Positions 18,059-27,099 of a stretch of 64,000 nt of DNA are shown here, piece by piece. Where the stretch lies: assembly GCF_000482465.1 (NCBI RefSeq), contig NZ_KI519421.1, positions 347,680 to 411,679 of the forward strand, written 5' to 3'. Both the position numbers and the translations under genes were made by a program. The notes below the pieces were generated by a model. That model made no database searches and was not told the origin of the DNA. It saw only the letters and a program-made list of their open reading frames with translations. How positions within the stretch are numbered: position 1 is the stretch's first letter; each line of letters starts with the position of its first letter. This DNA comes from Runella limosa DSM 17973. Lineage in GTDB: Bacteria > Bacteroidota > Bacteroidia > Cytophagales > Spirosomataceae.

Positions 18059-18679
18059 TTATTTTTTAATTAAGAACCAGGTTATATCATCTTGAGGAAA
18101 TGCAGGGTCTTTTCTATAAGAGAAGCCATAATCCACCAATTCTGTATCTGGAAATATCGCTAAAAATTCACCTGCAAAATCACGTTTAAAAAGGCGTTCA
18201 TTATGACCTCGGTAGGGAATTGTTACAGGCGATGGATTGTAATATTCAGCTATGAGAATGTATTTGGAAGATGCTTCATAAAGTTTTTGATAAACTGTTG
18301 GTAACATGGTTGGGTTAATGTGTATTAAAACTCCTTTGATGAGTGACAAATCCACTTGATAGTCGTTTACGAAATTAAATATTGAGTCATTAATAACGTT
18401 GTCATCACCTATTAGTGAGGCAAGTACCTTAGCAGCACCTGTATTTATCTCTACTCCTTTTAATTGAATTTCAGGATACAATAACTTAAGAGCCTTCAGA
18501 TTCATCCCTATATTTGCCCCAAACTCTATGCATGAATTAAGCTGACCAGTCGCTTTTAAAGCTTTTGAGAAAAAATGCAGATTGGATGCTAAGAGTTGTT
18601 GACTTTTATTTCTTTCGATGTAGTCTGTTCCAAACTCACCTGCCCAAAAACTTTCTTGTTCTGTTTGAAAATTATTCAT
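18059..18679 (-). CDS. Pseudaminic acid biosynthesis-associated methylase
   Basis: The 206-residue SAM-dependent methyltransferase-like protein starts MNNFQTEQESFWAGEFGTDY, a signature of the methylase family repeatedly found in pseudaminic acid loci (TIGR03587 type). The SAM site is CIEFGANIGMNLKALK (about 72-87), followed by LKGVEIN. GVLIHINP and LIAEYYNPSPVTIPYRGH follow. It may O- or N-methylate the nonulosonic acid or its precursor; the position is not known. Its ATG overlaps the stop codon of the broken pseF by one base (18679). Confidence 0.85.
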   Translation of the reverse strand: MNNFQTEQESFWAGEFGTDYIERNKSQQLLASNLHFFSKALKATGQLNSCIEFGANIGMNLKALKLLYPEIQLKGVEINTGAAKVLASLIGDDNVINDSIFNFVNDYQVDLSLIKGVLIHINPTMLPTVYQKLYEASSKYILIAEYYNPSPVTIPYRGHNERLFKRDFAGEFLAIFPDTELVDYGFSYRKDPAFPQDDITWFLIKK

Positions 18680-19234
18680 TATAAATTATTAATTAGTTGA
18701 TATTTTATTTTAGCGATATCCCAGTTATTTTGGTTGTCTATGTCTTGGATAAATAGATTTTCAATAACTATCTCGCTTGAATTTTGCGAATAAATACTTC
18801 GATTGCTTAAAACATATTTGGTATTCATCCAATAGAATTGACCTGCATCGAAAAAGACTTTTTCTAAATTTTGTTTTCTCGTATTAATAATGAATACATT
18901 TTTTCGAATAAACAGAGCACAAGGATAAATGCAACAAATACTGTGCAAATTTTAATTTTGGCAGTTGTAATAATCTATTACTTTCTCAATTACATCAAAT
19001 GTCGATGCGAAATCATATACATTCTTTATCGTACATAAAAACAGCTTTAGTTCTGTATTTGAGGGCTTTTATTTTATTTTGCAACTCTCTTTTGAAACCC
19101 TTCCTTCATCAAAAATCTGGCTATTATAGGGATAGTTTTATCGAATAATCAATTATAGTCTTTCCCAAAAAAGCCTTATATTTTCTCTGGGAATTCGTTT
19201 GCTTCCTCCTCTCGCTGGTATATATAATACATAA
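18679..19234 (-). pseudogene. pseF: Pseudaminic acid cytidylyltransferase remnant
   Basis: Fragments of one CMP-sugar synthetase are readable on the minus strand. The N-terminal nucleotide-binding piece at about 19165-19225 reads IPARGGSKRIPRENIRLF, then in another frame LFLGKTIIDYSIKLSL with in-frame stops after it. The middle piece near 18890-18935 is ICCIYPCALFIRKNVF. The C-terminal piece at 18679-18870 is FFDAGQFYWMNTKYVLSN then IQDIDNQNNWDIA. An intact PseF is about 230 codons; only about 555 bp remain here, with frameshifts, stops and probable internal deletion. It would normally activate pseudaminic acid with CTP. It starts just after the pseC stop, so it was part of the operon. Confidence 0.85.
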
Positions 19235-19235
19235 A

Positions 19236-20384
19236 TTAGCTATTCAAGAAGTTAATTACCGTATTAATCACAAAATTCAGTTTTTCGTCTGATAAACTTG
19301 GGTACATAGGTAGGCTAAGGCAATCGTTATAATACTGTTCTGCAAGTGGAAAGTCTCCTTCATTCCAACCTAATTGCTGATAGTAAATCATTCTATGGAC
19401 TGGAATATAATGTACTTGTGCGTATATACCTTTACTCCTTAAAAAATTATAGAGTTCAAAACGTTGCTTAGTTTGAATGACATACAGGTGAAATGCGTGC
19501 CCTTCTGTTGGAAATGTGCTTACTAAAGCAGTATTCTTGAAAGCTTGATAGTATGTTTTTGCTATTTCTCTCCTTCGCGCCAAACCTGCTTCTGCACGAG
19601 TCAGTTGTGAAAGACCAAGTGCTGCATTGATGTCCGAAAGTCGGTAATTATACCCTAATTCCTGCATTTCATAATACCAATCTCCGTGGTTTTGAGACAT
19701 TAAGGCCGGATTTTTAGTGATACCGTGTGTTCTCAATAATAACAACTTTTCATATAACTCTTTAGAATTAGTAGTAATCATTCCACCTTCTCCACAAGCA
19801 ATATGTTTAACTGGGTGAAAAGAAAATATGGCTAAATCTGCGTAATTACCATTGCCACAATTTTGTTTAATTCCTTTACTATCAACAAAATAACCGCCTG
19901 GTGCATGGCATGCATCCTCTATTATCCATAGGCCATGCTCATCGGCTAGCTCACGAAATATTTCCAAATTTACAGGTAGTCCCGCAAAATCTACCAGTAT
20001 AATCCCTGAAAAATAACCTTTAGGATGGCTTTCTATCAATTCTAATACTTTGTCAGTACTTAATGTGAGTGTTTTTGGATCAATATCAGCAAAATAAACC
20101 TCGCCACCGCAATATCTGACACAATTGGCGGATGCTGCGAAAGTAATAGGAGTAGTGATGACTCTTGATTCGCTATTTACCCCCAATGCTAAAGCACATA
20201 AGTGTAATGCTGCTGTACCATTTGAAACAGCAACTGCGTATTTTGAACCAATATAACTGGCAAAAGCTTCTTCAAATTCCTTGATTTTCGGCCCTTGCGT
20301 TAAGTAATCTGATTGTAGAGTTGCTACGACGGCATCAATATCATCTTGCGTTATATTCTGCTTGCCATAAGGTATAGAATCCAT
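19236..20384 (-). CDS. pseC: UDP-4-amino-4,6-dideoxy-N-acetyl-beta-L-altrosamine transaminase
   Basis: The start is the ATG at 20384 (MDSIPYGKQNITQDDIDAV, 382 residues); a GTG four codons earlier is possible. It is a DegT/DnrJ/EryC1-type PLP aminotransferase with AVSNGTAALHLCALAL, the VDFAGLPVNL segment, the WIIEDACHAPGG cofactor Asp and the Schiff-base Lys in FSFHPVKHIACGEGG. PseC transfers an amino group from glutamate to C4 of the keto sugar made by PseB. It lies 26 bp downstream of pseB and is intact. Confidence 0.92.
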   Translation of the reverse strand: MDSIPYGKQNITQDDIDAVVATLQSDYLTQGPKIKEFEEAFASYIGSKYAVAVSNGTAALHLCALALGVNSESRVITTPITFAASANCVRYCGGEVYFADIDPKTLTLSTDKVLELIESHPKGYFSGIILVDFAGLPVNLEIFRELADEHGLWIIEDACHAPGGYFVDSKGIKQNCGNGNYADLAIFSFHPVKHIACGEGGMITTNSKELYEKLLLLRTHGITKNPALMSQNHGDWYYEMQELGYNYRLSDINAALGLSQLTRAEAGLARRREIAKTYYQAFKNTALVSTFPTEGHAFHLYVIQTKQRFELYNFLRSKGIYAQVHYIPVHRMIYYQQLGWNEGDFPLAEQYYNDCLSLPMYPSLSDEKLNFVINTVINFLNS

Positions 20385-20410
20385 ATTTTCAACCACTTAC
20401 TTTTTTAATA

Positions 20411-21448
20411 TCAAACGACTTCTATGCTAATATTGAAAGTAGAATCAACATGAGTTTGTATTAAGTCACGCAATTTTTCTACACCTAACCACTCTGAATT
20501 TTCTCCAGAACTATAATTAAAGCCTTCTTGAACTTTCTTTGCGTTGAAGTATTTAATATACTCTTGTAAATCCCAGGATGGAACTTGAGGCAAAATGACG
20601 TAATACTTGCCTAAGTCATAGGTTGTAAAAGAATCCGAACTAGCAATCATTTCTTCATGAACTTTCTCACCTGGCCTAATACCTACTATCTTATGAACAC
20701 ATTCTGGTCCAATTGCCTCTGCTACATCCGTAATTCGATATGAAGGAATTTTAGGAACAAATAATTCCCCTCCCCAAGCAATATCCAAAGCATTCATTAC
20801 CATTTGTACACCATCTGCTAATGAAATATTGAACCGTGTCATATTTGGGTCAGTTATTGGTAAAACTCCTTCTTCTTTTTTCTTTAAAAAGAAGGGAACT
20901 ACTGACCCGTTTGACCCCATGACATTTCCATAACGCACCACAGAAAACTTTAGCTTTTTATCCCCCTTGATGTTATTGGCAGCAATAAAGAGTTTATCAG
21001 AAGTTAATTTCGTAGCCCCATAAAGATTAATAGGAGCACACGCTTTATCTGTTGAGAGAGCTACTACTCGTTCAACATTTGTTTCTAATGATGCTCTAAT
21101 TACATTTTCTGCACCGCCAATGTTTGTTTTTACACACTCATCAGGATTATACTCTGCGATGTGTACATGCTTCATTGCAGCAGCGTGAATAACATAATCA
21201 ATTCCACTAAATGCTCTTTTTAAGCGTTCATAATCTCTTACATCACCAATAAAATAACGGATACATGGATATTCTGACTCTGGATATTCCTGAGCCATTT
21301 GAAATTGTTTTTGTTCATCTCTGGAGTAAATAACTAACCGTTTTATATCAGGATGATTGGTAAGTATATACTTCGTCAAGGCTTTCCCTAATGAGCCTGT
21401 TCCTCCAGTTATCAGTATTGATTTACCGGTTAAATTATTATTATTCAT
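20411..21448 (-). CDS. pseB: UDP-N-acetylglucosamine 4,6-dehydratase (inverting)
   Basis: The 345-residue short-chain dehydrogenase-type enzyme has a Rossmann motif TGGTGSLG at residues 14-21. SRDEQKQFQMAQEYP is characteristic of the PseB/FlaA1 group, as are AAAMKHVHIAEYNPDECVKT and the catalytic-loop YGATKLTSDKLF. It is the first committed step of pseudaminic acid synthesis, converting UDP-GlcNAc to the 4-keto-6-deoxy L-arabino-hexose. It is the first intact sugar gene after upxY, separated from it by about 400 bp that contain the manC remnant. Confidence 0.93.
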   Translation of the reverse strand: MNNNNLTGKSILITGGTGSLGKALTKYILTNHPDIKRLVIYSRDEQKQFQMAQEYPESEYPCIRYFIGDVRDYERLKRAFSGIDYVIHAAAMKHVHIAEYNPDECVKTNIGGAENVIRASLETNVERVVALSTDKACAPINLYGATKLTSDKLFIAANNIKGDKKLKFSVVRYGNVMGSNGSVVPFFLKKKEEGVLPITDPNMTRFNISLADGVQMVMNALDIAWGGELFVPKIPSYRITDVAEAIGPECVHKIVGIRPGEKVHEEMIASSDSFTTYDLGKYYVILPQVPSWDLQEYIKYFNAKKVQEGFNYSSGENSEWLGVEKLRDLIQTHVDSTFNISIEVV

Positions 21449-21547
21449 ACAAGATTATTTGAATTGTATTCCCCTAAAAAACTATAGTATGTACTACTAC
21501 CTAGCTCTTTTCAATTACTAATGTGCTATTTTACTCTTATAGATGAT

Positions 21548-21687
21548 CTATTCAGTCGGTCTTTCTATAAGTTGAAACAACGACTTGTCGTTAAACATCT
21601 GGATGTATTGCTTAGGGCGAGATTTGCGCAAAGGTGGCCAAAGCCACTCCCTACTCCTCCCGATATGATGATGTGGATGGTTTTCAT
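21548..21687 (-). pseudogene. manC: Mannose-1-phosphate guanylyltransferase N-terminal remnant
   Basis: From an ATG at 21687 the minus strand reads MKTIHIIISGGVGS. After a one-base frame change near 21645 it continues RLWPPLRKSRPKQYIQMF, then NDKSLFQL, and meets a stop at 21548. This is the conserved start of ManC, with its nucleotide-binding signature, but everything after about 45 residues is missing. ManC makes GDP-mannose. The fragment lies between upxY and pseB and looks like a leftover from an earlier version of the locus. The rest of 21449-21845 shows nothing recognisable. Confidence 0.85.
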
Positions 21688-21845
21688 TTGAACAACTTTA
21701 AGGAAATCAAATGCCCCACAATAATTATAACTTGCATACCTCTTTTGTATCATTATTCAAGTAAATCTTAAATGAGATTTCAAATTTACTTGAATAATTT
21801 TAATTTTTGTTCTTGATAGTGTTTTTGAACCCCACCCTGATGGGT

Positions 21846-22328
21846 TTATGCCGTTACAGTCGTCTTCGTCAAATCCACCTTCAACACCATCCCCAGCGAG
21901 TCCAATTGTATCGTTAGTACTGAACCTTGCTGCCCTACCACCTCACCCGTGGCATTGGCAAATGCTCCCGAGTTGATCGTAACGGGTGTGTTGAGCTCAT
22001 AACGCTCCACTTTGATGGCTTGGTGGTCGTAAGTCCCCAGCATTCGTTCAATGGTATCAATCTCCGAATCGCGCACGATGGCGGGTTTTTTGAGCCAAAA
22101 CAAATAGCGCACTACGCCTGGGACATCAAATACCTTGCTGCGTTCGTGTTCTTCGAGCCGTACGAAACAATAGGACCGAAAAAGTGGTTCTTCTACTATC
22201 TTGATTCGATCAGACCACTTTCGTTTGGTTTTAAGCATGGGACAATACACCTCAATTCCTTTTTCGGTCAGCCTTTCCGCCACCAGCTTCTCATTTCGAG
22301 ACTTTGTATATATTACAAACCAAGGCAT
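21846..22328 (-). CDS. UpxY-family transcription antiterminator (NusG-like)
   Basis: The 160-residue protein starts MPWFVIYTKSRNEKLVAERL, the NusG N-terminal domain. A central VEEPLFRSYCFVRLEEHER then VPGVVRYLFWLKKPAIV follows, and a C-terminal KOW-like domain (residues about 115-155, GAFANATGEVVGQQGS). UpxY proteins of Bacteroidota are encoded at the head of polysaccharide operons and let RNA polymerase read through the long transcript. The long minus-strand series to its left is the obvious target (inference). Confidence 0.85.
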   Translation of the reverse strand: MPWFVIYTKSRNEKLVAERLTEKGIEVYCPMLKTKRKWSDRIKIVEEPLFRSYCFVRLEEHERSKVFDVPGVVRYLFWLKKPAIVRDSEIDTIERMLGTYDHQAIKVERYELNTPVTINSGAFANATGEVVGQQGSVLTIQLDSLGMVLKVDLTKTTVTA

Positions 22329-22627
22329 ATTTTTGAGTGTCGAGTGTTTAAATGCAAATTGTCGAATAAAATACCTTTGCCCTGCGGGCTACTAATCTCC
22401 CCCTCTACTAAAAGGAGAGGGGGGGCAGGCGGGCGAGGTTACTAACCCTATAGTATATACGCAAACCATATACCTATCCCATTTAACTCAAAATTTTTAG
22501 CTTGAGATATACTTTTCCTACGGCTTCGCCCTTTCAGTCCCGGATGGCACCTAACAAGATGTATATACTTTTTATTTTATTGTCCTCTTTTTACTCCGTG
22601 TGGGTACCAGAGCGAAGAAGAGGAGTA
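22329..22627. other. Leader/intergenic region between gmd remnant and upxY
   Basis: This 299-bp region contains the hairpin repeat described at 22391-22445. It also has a short inverted repeat CTCAA...TTGAG near 22488-22507 and two copies of GTATATAC (about 22453 and 22561). No gene is visible. On the minus strand it precedes upxY, so it may hold untranslated leader sequence, but no promoter box could be fixed. Confidence 0.4.
22391..22445 (-). repeat. Dispersed hairpin repeat, copy 2 (inverted relative to copy 1)
   Basis: The sequence CTCCCCCTCTACTAAAAGG followed by AGAGGGGGGGCAGGCGGGCG and AGGTTA resembles the reverse complement of the element at 1371-1415 (CCTCACCCCCTGCCCCTCTCC with GGAGAGGGG). 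The two copies lie in opposite orientation at the two ends of the leftward polysaccharide series. Confidence 0.55.
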
Positions 22628-22957
<330 letters not shown>

Positions 22958-22958
22958 T

Positions 22959-22966
22959 CAAATATA
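22959..22966 (-). promoter_or_regulatory. Putative -7 promoter element upstream of gmd remnant/upxY operon
   Basis: The minus strand reads TATATTTG, a perfect match to the Bacteroidota -7 consensus TAnnTTTG, about 40 bp upstream of the gmd remnant start. A CTTG lies 21 bp further upstream, a weak match to the -33 TTTG. It would drive the leftward polysaccharide series. Confidence 0.45.
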
Positions 22967-23011
22967 CAAACGAACTAGTGAAAGCGCCAAGTTTTGAACG
23001 AAAAATTAGTT

Positions 23012-23033
23012 AAGAATTTATCAAACGGTAAAA
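23012..23033 (-). promoter_or_regulatory. Shared 22-bp motif, copy upstream of the gmd remnant
   Basis: The 22 bases at this position, with core TATCAAACGG on the plus strand, are identical to 28657-28678. Both lie upstream of minus-strand polysaccharide genes. This copy is about 90 bp before the gmd start and about 46 bp upstream of the putative -7 box, a position suited to an activator or repressor site. Confidence 0.5.
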
Positions 23034-23122
23034 AACATAATTATCCTTAGACCACATTGGACAACCCACAGAACTCCCGATACGAAGTAAATTGAGTTCA
23101 GCAGGTTAGATAAAAAGGGGGG

Positions 23123-25438
23123 TTAGCCGTAGTATCCCTTCCCGTATTTATAGCCATAGCCATACCCGTAGCGATACTCTTGACTATTTCGGTAATTGAC
23201 CCCGTTAAATATGACGTTTAATGATTTAAACTTATTAAACTTTTTAAGGTCCGTAAGAATGTTTAAATCTTTCTGCACGGTGACTTCATGGCGAACTATG
23301 TAAAAACAGGCATCTACCATCGGACTCAGAATCAACGAATCAGTGACCAAACCCACTGGTGGCGTATCGAGCAAGATATAATCGAAATACTCCCGATAAG
23401 TCGCCAGCAAGGTTTCTATTTTTCCGTTGGACAATAACTCGGCGGGGTTGGGGGGAATAGGGCCACAAGAAGCCAAAAATAGGTGCTCAAAGTCCGTTTT
23501 TTGGGCTACATCCATGGCGTCGGCCGCGCCCGCTAGGTAATTGGACAGCCCTTTTTCTCGGGTAAGGCCCAGGTACTTGGTCAATTTGGGCTTCCGCATG
23601 TCAAGTTCCAAAATCACCACCCTTTTCCCCAAAGTGGCAAGGCTCATCGCCAAGTTGAGGGTAATAAAGCTTTTTCCTTCCCCACTGGTGGAAGAGGTAA
23701 ATAAATACGCTTGCCCCTTGTCGCGGTTTTCGGTTGTGATGTACTGAAGATTGGTGCGTAAAATACGGAATTGCTCCGTGATAAAACTTCGGCTCTGCGG
23801 GTCTAGTATATTTGTTTTCAAGTCTTTAGGCTTGAGCGACACTTCCCCAAACACCGACAAGCCCGTGGCTACTTCAATTTCTTTGCGCGACTGCACCCGA
23901 TTGTTCAATAATTCTCGGATGTTCAAGACAGCCGCAGGCACAACCACACCTACCAACAACGCAATCAGATAAATTAATCTATTGTTAGGCTTAATAGGGA
24001 GCGGTGTCGAATAAGGTTTATCGACAATTCGGCTGTCAGTCACCGTAGAAGCATACGACAACGCGGTTTCTTCCCTTTTTTGAAGCAACAACAAATAAAG
24101 ATTTTCCTTGATATTTTGTTGGCGTTGGATGGTGACAAACTCTCGTTCTTTGCGCGGAATGCGGCTAATGGAGCTTTCAAAGCGTTTGTTTAACCCTGCC
24201 AAGCTCGACCGGGTCACCAATAAGCTATTTTTTTGATTACTCACGTTTTCCCGAATCGCTTGTTTGGTGTTAGATACCTGAGTATTGAGGGTTTCTAAAA
24301 AGGGATTACCAGGCTGTACGGTACGCGACATTTTTTCTTTTTGCAGTTCCAACTCGCTCAATTTCTCAATAAAAGAAGTCAAAATGGGGTCAGTTACCAT
24401 CAAACTTGCAGGCGCCACCGTTCCTTGACCACTTTGGAGATAACGCTCTACCCCTTCCAAGACCTTCAATTGGATGTCCACTTCGTTAAGTTTGGTATCG
24501 TTTTCTTTGACTTTTTCGAGAAATAAGTTCGCTTCGGTACTTAAATCGGTAATCCCTTGGGAAGTTTTGTACGATTCAACGTCCTTTTCTACGATTGTCA
24601 GTTCTCCTGTAATGAGTTTGAGGCGGTCTTCAATAAAGCGCAGTGTATTGCTTGCCTCCAAGTTTTTATCTTCCAACGCCGAAAAAGTATAAACATCCAA
24701 CAGTTTCGCGAGGATGGCTTGGCCTTTTTCAGGTAAACCTGTTTCTACCGAAAGCTGAATGAGTGTACTTTTAAGATTGACCAATTCAATCTGTAAATTC
24801 TTGAGGTAGTTTTCAACGAGGAGATTGCGAGGGCTTAACTTTATTTTAATCAAACGACCTTTGGTCGCCAATTTTGGTTGGACAAGAAAAATTCTAAACC
24901 GACCATAAACCGACGAAACAGGTTGAGTAAACAAATAAGTCCCAATTACTTGCTGTTCTTTTGATAAGAGTTCATAGTGTTGGCCATCAACAATACGTAC
25001 ATAGAGCGGCTCTTTGTACGCAATTTCCTGTAGTTGGGTGTAATTGAGGGTTATTGGCGATTTTTGAAACAATTCGGTATCACGAAACGTCCCTTCCTCG
25101 AAATAAGATACCGTCAAATTCAGTCCATCTACCACCTTTTCCATTAATGAACGCGCTTTGAGCACCTCCATTTCGTTTTCAACAATTTTATTTCCGTTGA
25201 ACAAATCAAGTTCTTTGAGCATTTCATTGGTTCCTCCCATGCCCTTCTTTTCATCTTTGATGAGTATAGAGGCACTAACTTTGTAGATGGGGGTTGTGTA
25301 TTGGAGGTAGAAAAAAGCAGCGCCCAGTGCCACGGCCAAGGCAATAACAAACCAATACCAGTAACGCAAATATTTTAAAAGAAACAGTCGTAGGTTGAAC
25401 TCTTCTTCTTTTTCTTGCCAAAATTCTATATTTTCCAT
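23123..25438 (-). CDS. Wzc-like polysaccharide co-polymerase with tyrosine-kinase domain
   Basis: The 771-residue inner-membrane protein has a short cytosolic N-terminus and a first membrane helix (about 28-46). A long periplasmic Wzz-type region with coiled coil (about 250-450) follows, then a second helix (about 488-505) and a BY-kinase domain. Walker A is SGEGKS at 585-590, Walker A' is VVILELDMRKP at 607-617 and Walker B is YILLDTPP at 687-694. The tail carries eight Tyr (755, 757, 759, 761, 763, 765, 769, 770) for autophosphorylation. It controls chain length and export together with the Wza-like protein encoded 17 bp upstream and the phosphatase encoded divergently. Confidence 0.92.
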   Translation of the reverse strand: MENIEFWQEKEEEFNLRLFLLKYLRYWYWFVIALAVALGAAFFYLQYTTPIYKVSASILIKDEKKGMGGTNEMLKELDLFNGNKIVENEMEVLKARSLMEKVVDGLNLTVSYFEEGTFRDTELFQKSPITLNYTQLQEIAYKEPLYVRIVDGQHYELLSKEQQVIGTYLFTQPVSSVYGRFRIFLVQPKLATKGRLIKIKLSPRNLLVENYLKNLQIELVNLKSTLIQLSVETGLPEKGQAILAKLLDVYTFSALEDKNLEASNTLRFIEDRLKLITGELTIVEKDVESYKTSQGITDLSTEANLFLEKVKENDTKLNEVDIQLKVLEGVERYLQSGQGTVAPASLMVTDPILTSFIEKLSELELQKEKMSRTVQPGNPFLETLNTQVSNTKQAIRENVSNQKNSLLVTRSSLAGLNKRFESSISRIPRKEREFVTIQRQQNIKENLYLLLLQKREETALSYASTVTDSRIVDKPYSTPLPIKPNNRLIYLIALLVGVVVPAAVLNIRELLNNRVQSRKEIEVATGLSVFGEVSLKPKDLKTNILDPQSRSFITEQFRILRTNLQYITTENRDKGQAYLFTSSTSGEGKSFITLNLAMSLATLGKRVVILELDMRKPKLTKYLGLTREKGLSNYLAGAADAMDVAQKTDFEHLFLASCGPIPPNPAELLSNGKIETLLATYREYFDYILLDTPPVGLVTDSLILSPMVDACFYIVRHEVTVQKDLNILTDLKKFNKFKSLNVIFNGVNYRNSQEYRYGYGYGYKYGKGYYG

Positions 25439-25455
25439 AGGTAAATTTGGATGAA

Positions 25456-26271
25456 TTATTTAAGAATTACATTAAGGAAAACCACAATTGCCGTGGCAAC
25501 GCTGGTGATGATTGGGACCAACTGCACCGATCGGTCGGTGTAGGTAGCTTTGGCTTTGCTGGGTTCTACATAAATGACATCACCATTGCGTAAGTAATAA
25601 TTGGGAGAAGCAAAGATCTCACGGCTCAAAAGATTAATCCTTGTCATGGTACGGCCATTTTCGGTTTCACGAATCAGCATTACGTTGGTTCGCTGGCCAT
25701 AAATGGTCAAATCCCCCGCCATCGCCAACGCTTCGGGCAACGTGGTATGGTCATCCAGTAGGTTGTAAGTTCCTGGCCGATTAACTTCTCCCAGCAAGGA
25801 AAATTTATGGTTCAAGAAGCGTACATTGACCGCAGGTTCTTTGAGTGATTTGCCGACTTCGGCACGAACGAGATTACCCGCTTGGTCTAGAGTAAGCCCT
25901 ATTACTTTTACGCGCCCTACAAAAGGAATTTCAACGTGCCCGCTTGAATCGACCAAATAACCTAGTGGTTGTCCTCGCATTGCGGCTTGCGTATTGGGGA
26001 AACTTGTGGTTGTCAGTGCATTAATGTTGGCAAAGTTTAATATTTCGTTGGACTCTTGGTTAAAACTCCCTACCGTAATGGCCAAAATATCACTGGACTG
26101 GATACGGGTTACCACGGGTTTGAGTTGGGGCAAGTTGGTCACTTGGGAGGTATCTGCCGATTGGAAATACACAATTTGTTTGGGGCTCACGCAGCCGTAA
26201 AACGCGCTTACAAACGCGCACAAGAGCAAAAACAGAATACCCGTAAATCGAGTTGGTTGGTTAGAATTCAT
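25456..26271 (-). CDS. Wza-like polysaccharide export lipoprotein
   Basis: The 271-residue protein has a lipoprotein signal ending SAFYGC (Cys27). Next comes a Poly_export domain (residues about 55-150, with IQSSDILAITVGSFNQES and YLVDSSGHVEIPFVGRVKV), then an SLBB domain (FSLLGEVNRPGTYNLLDDHT). A C-terminal hydrophobic helix (about 247-270) fits the outer-membrane barrel helix of Wza or an inner-membrane anchor. It forms the channel through which capsule or exopolysaccharide leaves. It is the first gene of a two-gene unit with the Wzc-like gene, divergent from the phosphatase gene (87-bp spacer). Confidence 0.9.
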   Translation of the reverse strand: MNSNQPTRFTGILFLLLCAFVSAFYGCVSPKQIVYFQSADTSQVTNLPQLKPVVTRIQSSDILAITVGSFNQESNEILNFANINALTTTSFPNTQAAMRGQPLGYLVDSSGHVEIPFVGRVKVIGLTLDQAGNLVRAEVGKSLKEPAVNVRFLNHKFSLLGEVNRPGTYNLLDDHTTLPEALAMAGDLTIYGQRTNVMLIRETENGRTMTRINLLSREIFASPNYYLRNGDVIYVEPSKAKATYTDRSVQLVPIITSVATAIVVFLNVILK

Positions 26272-26358
26272 TCAAAAAAGTAAAAAATAGTATAAAACGT
26301 TATTTTTGCGCCTTTCTTAGTCAAAAGGATATCCCTTTTGAGACTTTAATACACTTGT

Positions 26359-27093
26359 ATGTTTTCATTCTTTAAAAGAAAATCCTCGGTATCCATTCTC
26401 GAACTCCTCCAAACGGATATTCACTCTCACCTCATCCCTGGCATTGATGACGGTAGCCCCGACCTCGCCACTTCCCTCCGCTACCTGAAACGTTTTCAGG
26501 AGATGGGATTTCAACGCGTCATTACCACCCCGCACATCTACGACGGCCTCTACAACAATACCACGTCCATCATTCAATCGGGCCTTACTCAGCTTCAACA
26601 AGAGGTCAGCAAGCAAGGGCTAGGCATCAAAATCGAAGCCGCTGCCGAATACTTCGTGGACAAACATTTTGAACAACTCCTAGCGTCCAACGACCTGTTG
26701 TCGTTTGGGACGCGGCAGTATGTACTCATCGAAATGTCGTTTGTTGCCCCTAGTCAGCAATTAGAAACTGTTATTTTCCAACTACTTACCAAAGGCTACC
26801 AACCGATTTTGGCGCATCCTGAGCGCTACAATTACCTTCACCACTCCATGAACACCTACAAACACATCCACGAATTGGGGTGTATGTTGCAGGTTAATTT
26901 ACCTTCGTTGTGCGGCTATTACGGCCCCGCCACCAAAAAAATCGCGCAACAGCTTATTAAGCTCGATTTGGTTGATTTTTTGGGTACTGATTTGCACCAC
27001 GACCGCCACTTGGAGCTTTTTATAGCCCATCAGTTTGACGCCGAACTCGCCAAATTAATTCAAAAGGGTAATTTTAAAAATGCCCTTTTGTAA
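26359..27093 (+). CDS. CpsB/YwqE-like tyrosine phosphatase (PHP domain)
   Basis: The 244-residue metal-dependent phosphatase has the PHP motifs DIHSHLIPGIDDG (D20, H22, H24), TTPHIY (His59), ILAHPERY (His153) and GTDLHHD (Asp211, His213). These bind the metal cluster. Enzymes of this family dephosphorylate the Tyr tail of Wzc-type kinases in the cytoplasm, resetting polymer length control; the neighbouring Wzc-like protein is the clear partner. A TATTTTTG box at 26301-26308 may be its -7 promoter element. It converges with the wcaJ-like gene (6-bp gap). Confidence 0.88.
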   Translation: MFSFFKRKSSVSILELLQTDIHSHLIPGIDDGSPDLATSLRYLKRFQEMGFQRVITTPHIYDGLYNNTTSIIQSGLTQLQQEVSKQGLGIKIEAAAEYFVDKHFEQLLASNDLLSFGTRQYVLIEMSFVAPSQQLETVIFQLLTKGYQPILAHPERYNYLHHSMNTYKHIHELGCMLQVNLPSLCGYYGPATKKIAQQLIKLDLVDFLGTDLHHDRHLELFIAHQFDAELAKLIQKGNFKNALL

Positions 27094-27099
27094 ACTTTT

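Noticed and set aside
18679-18948. An 89-codon small protein after pseC
   Set aside because: The sequence is the C-terminal part of PseF with a meaningless start; treated as part of the pseF pseudogene.
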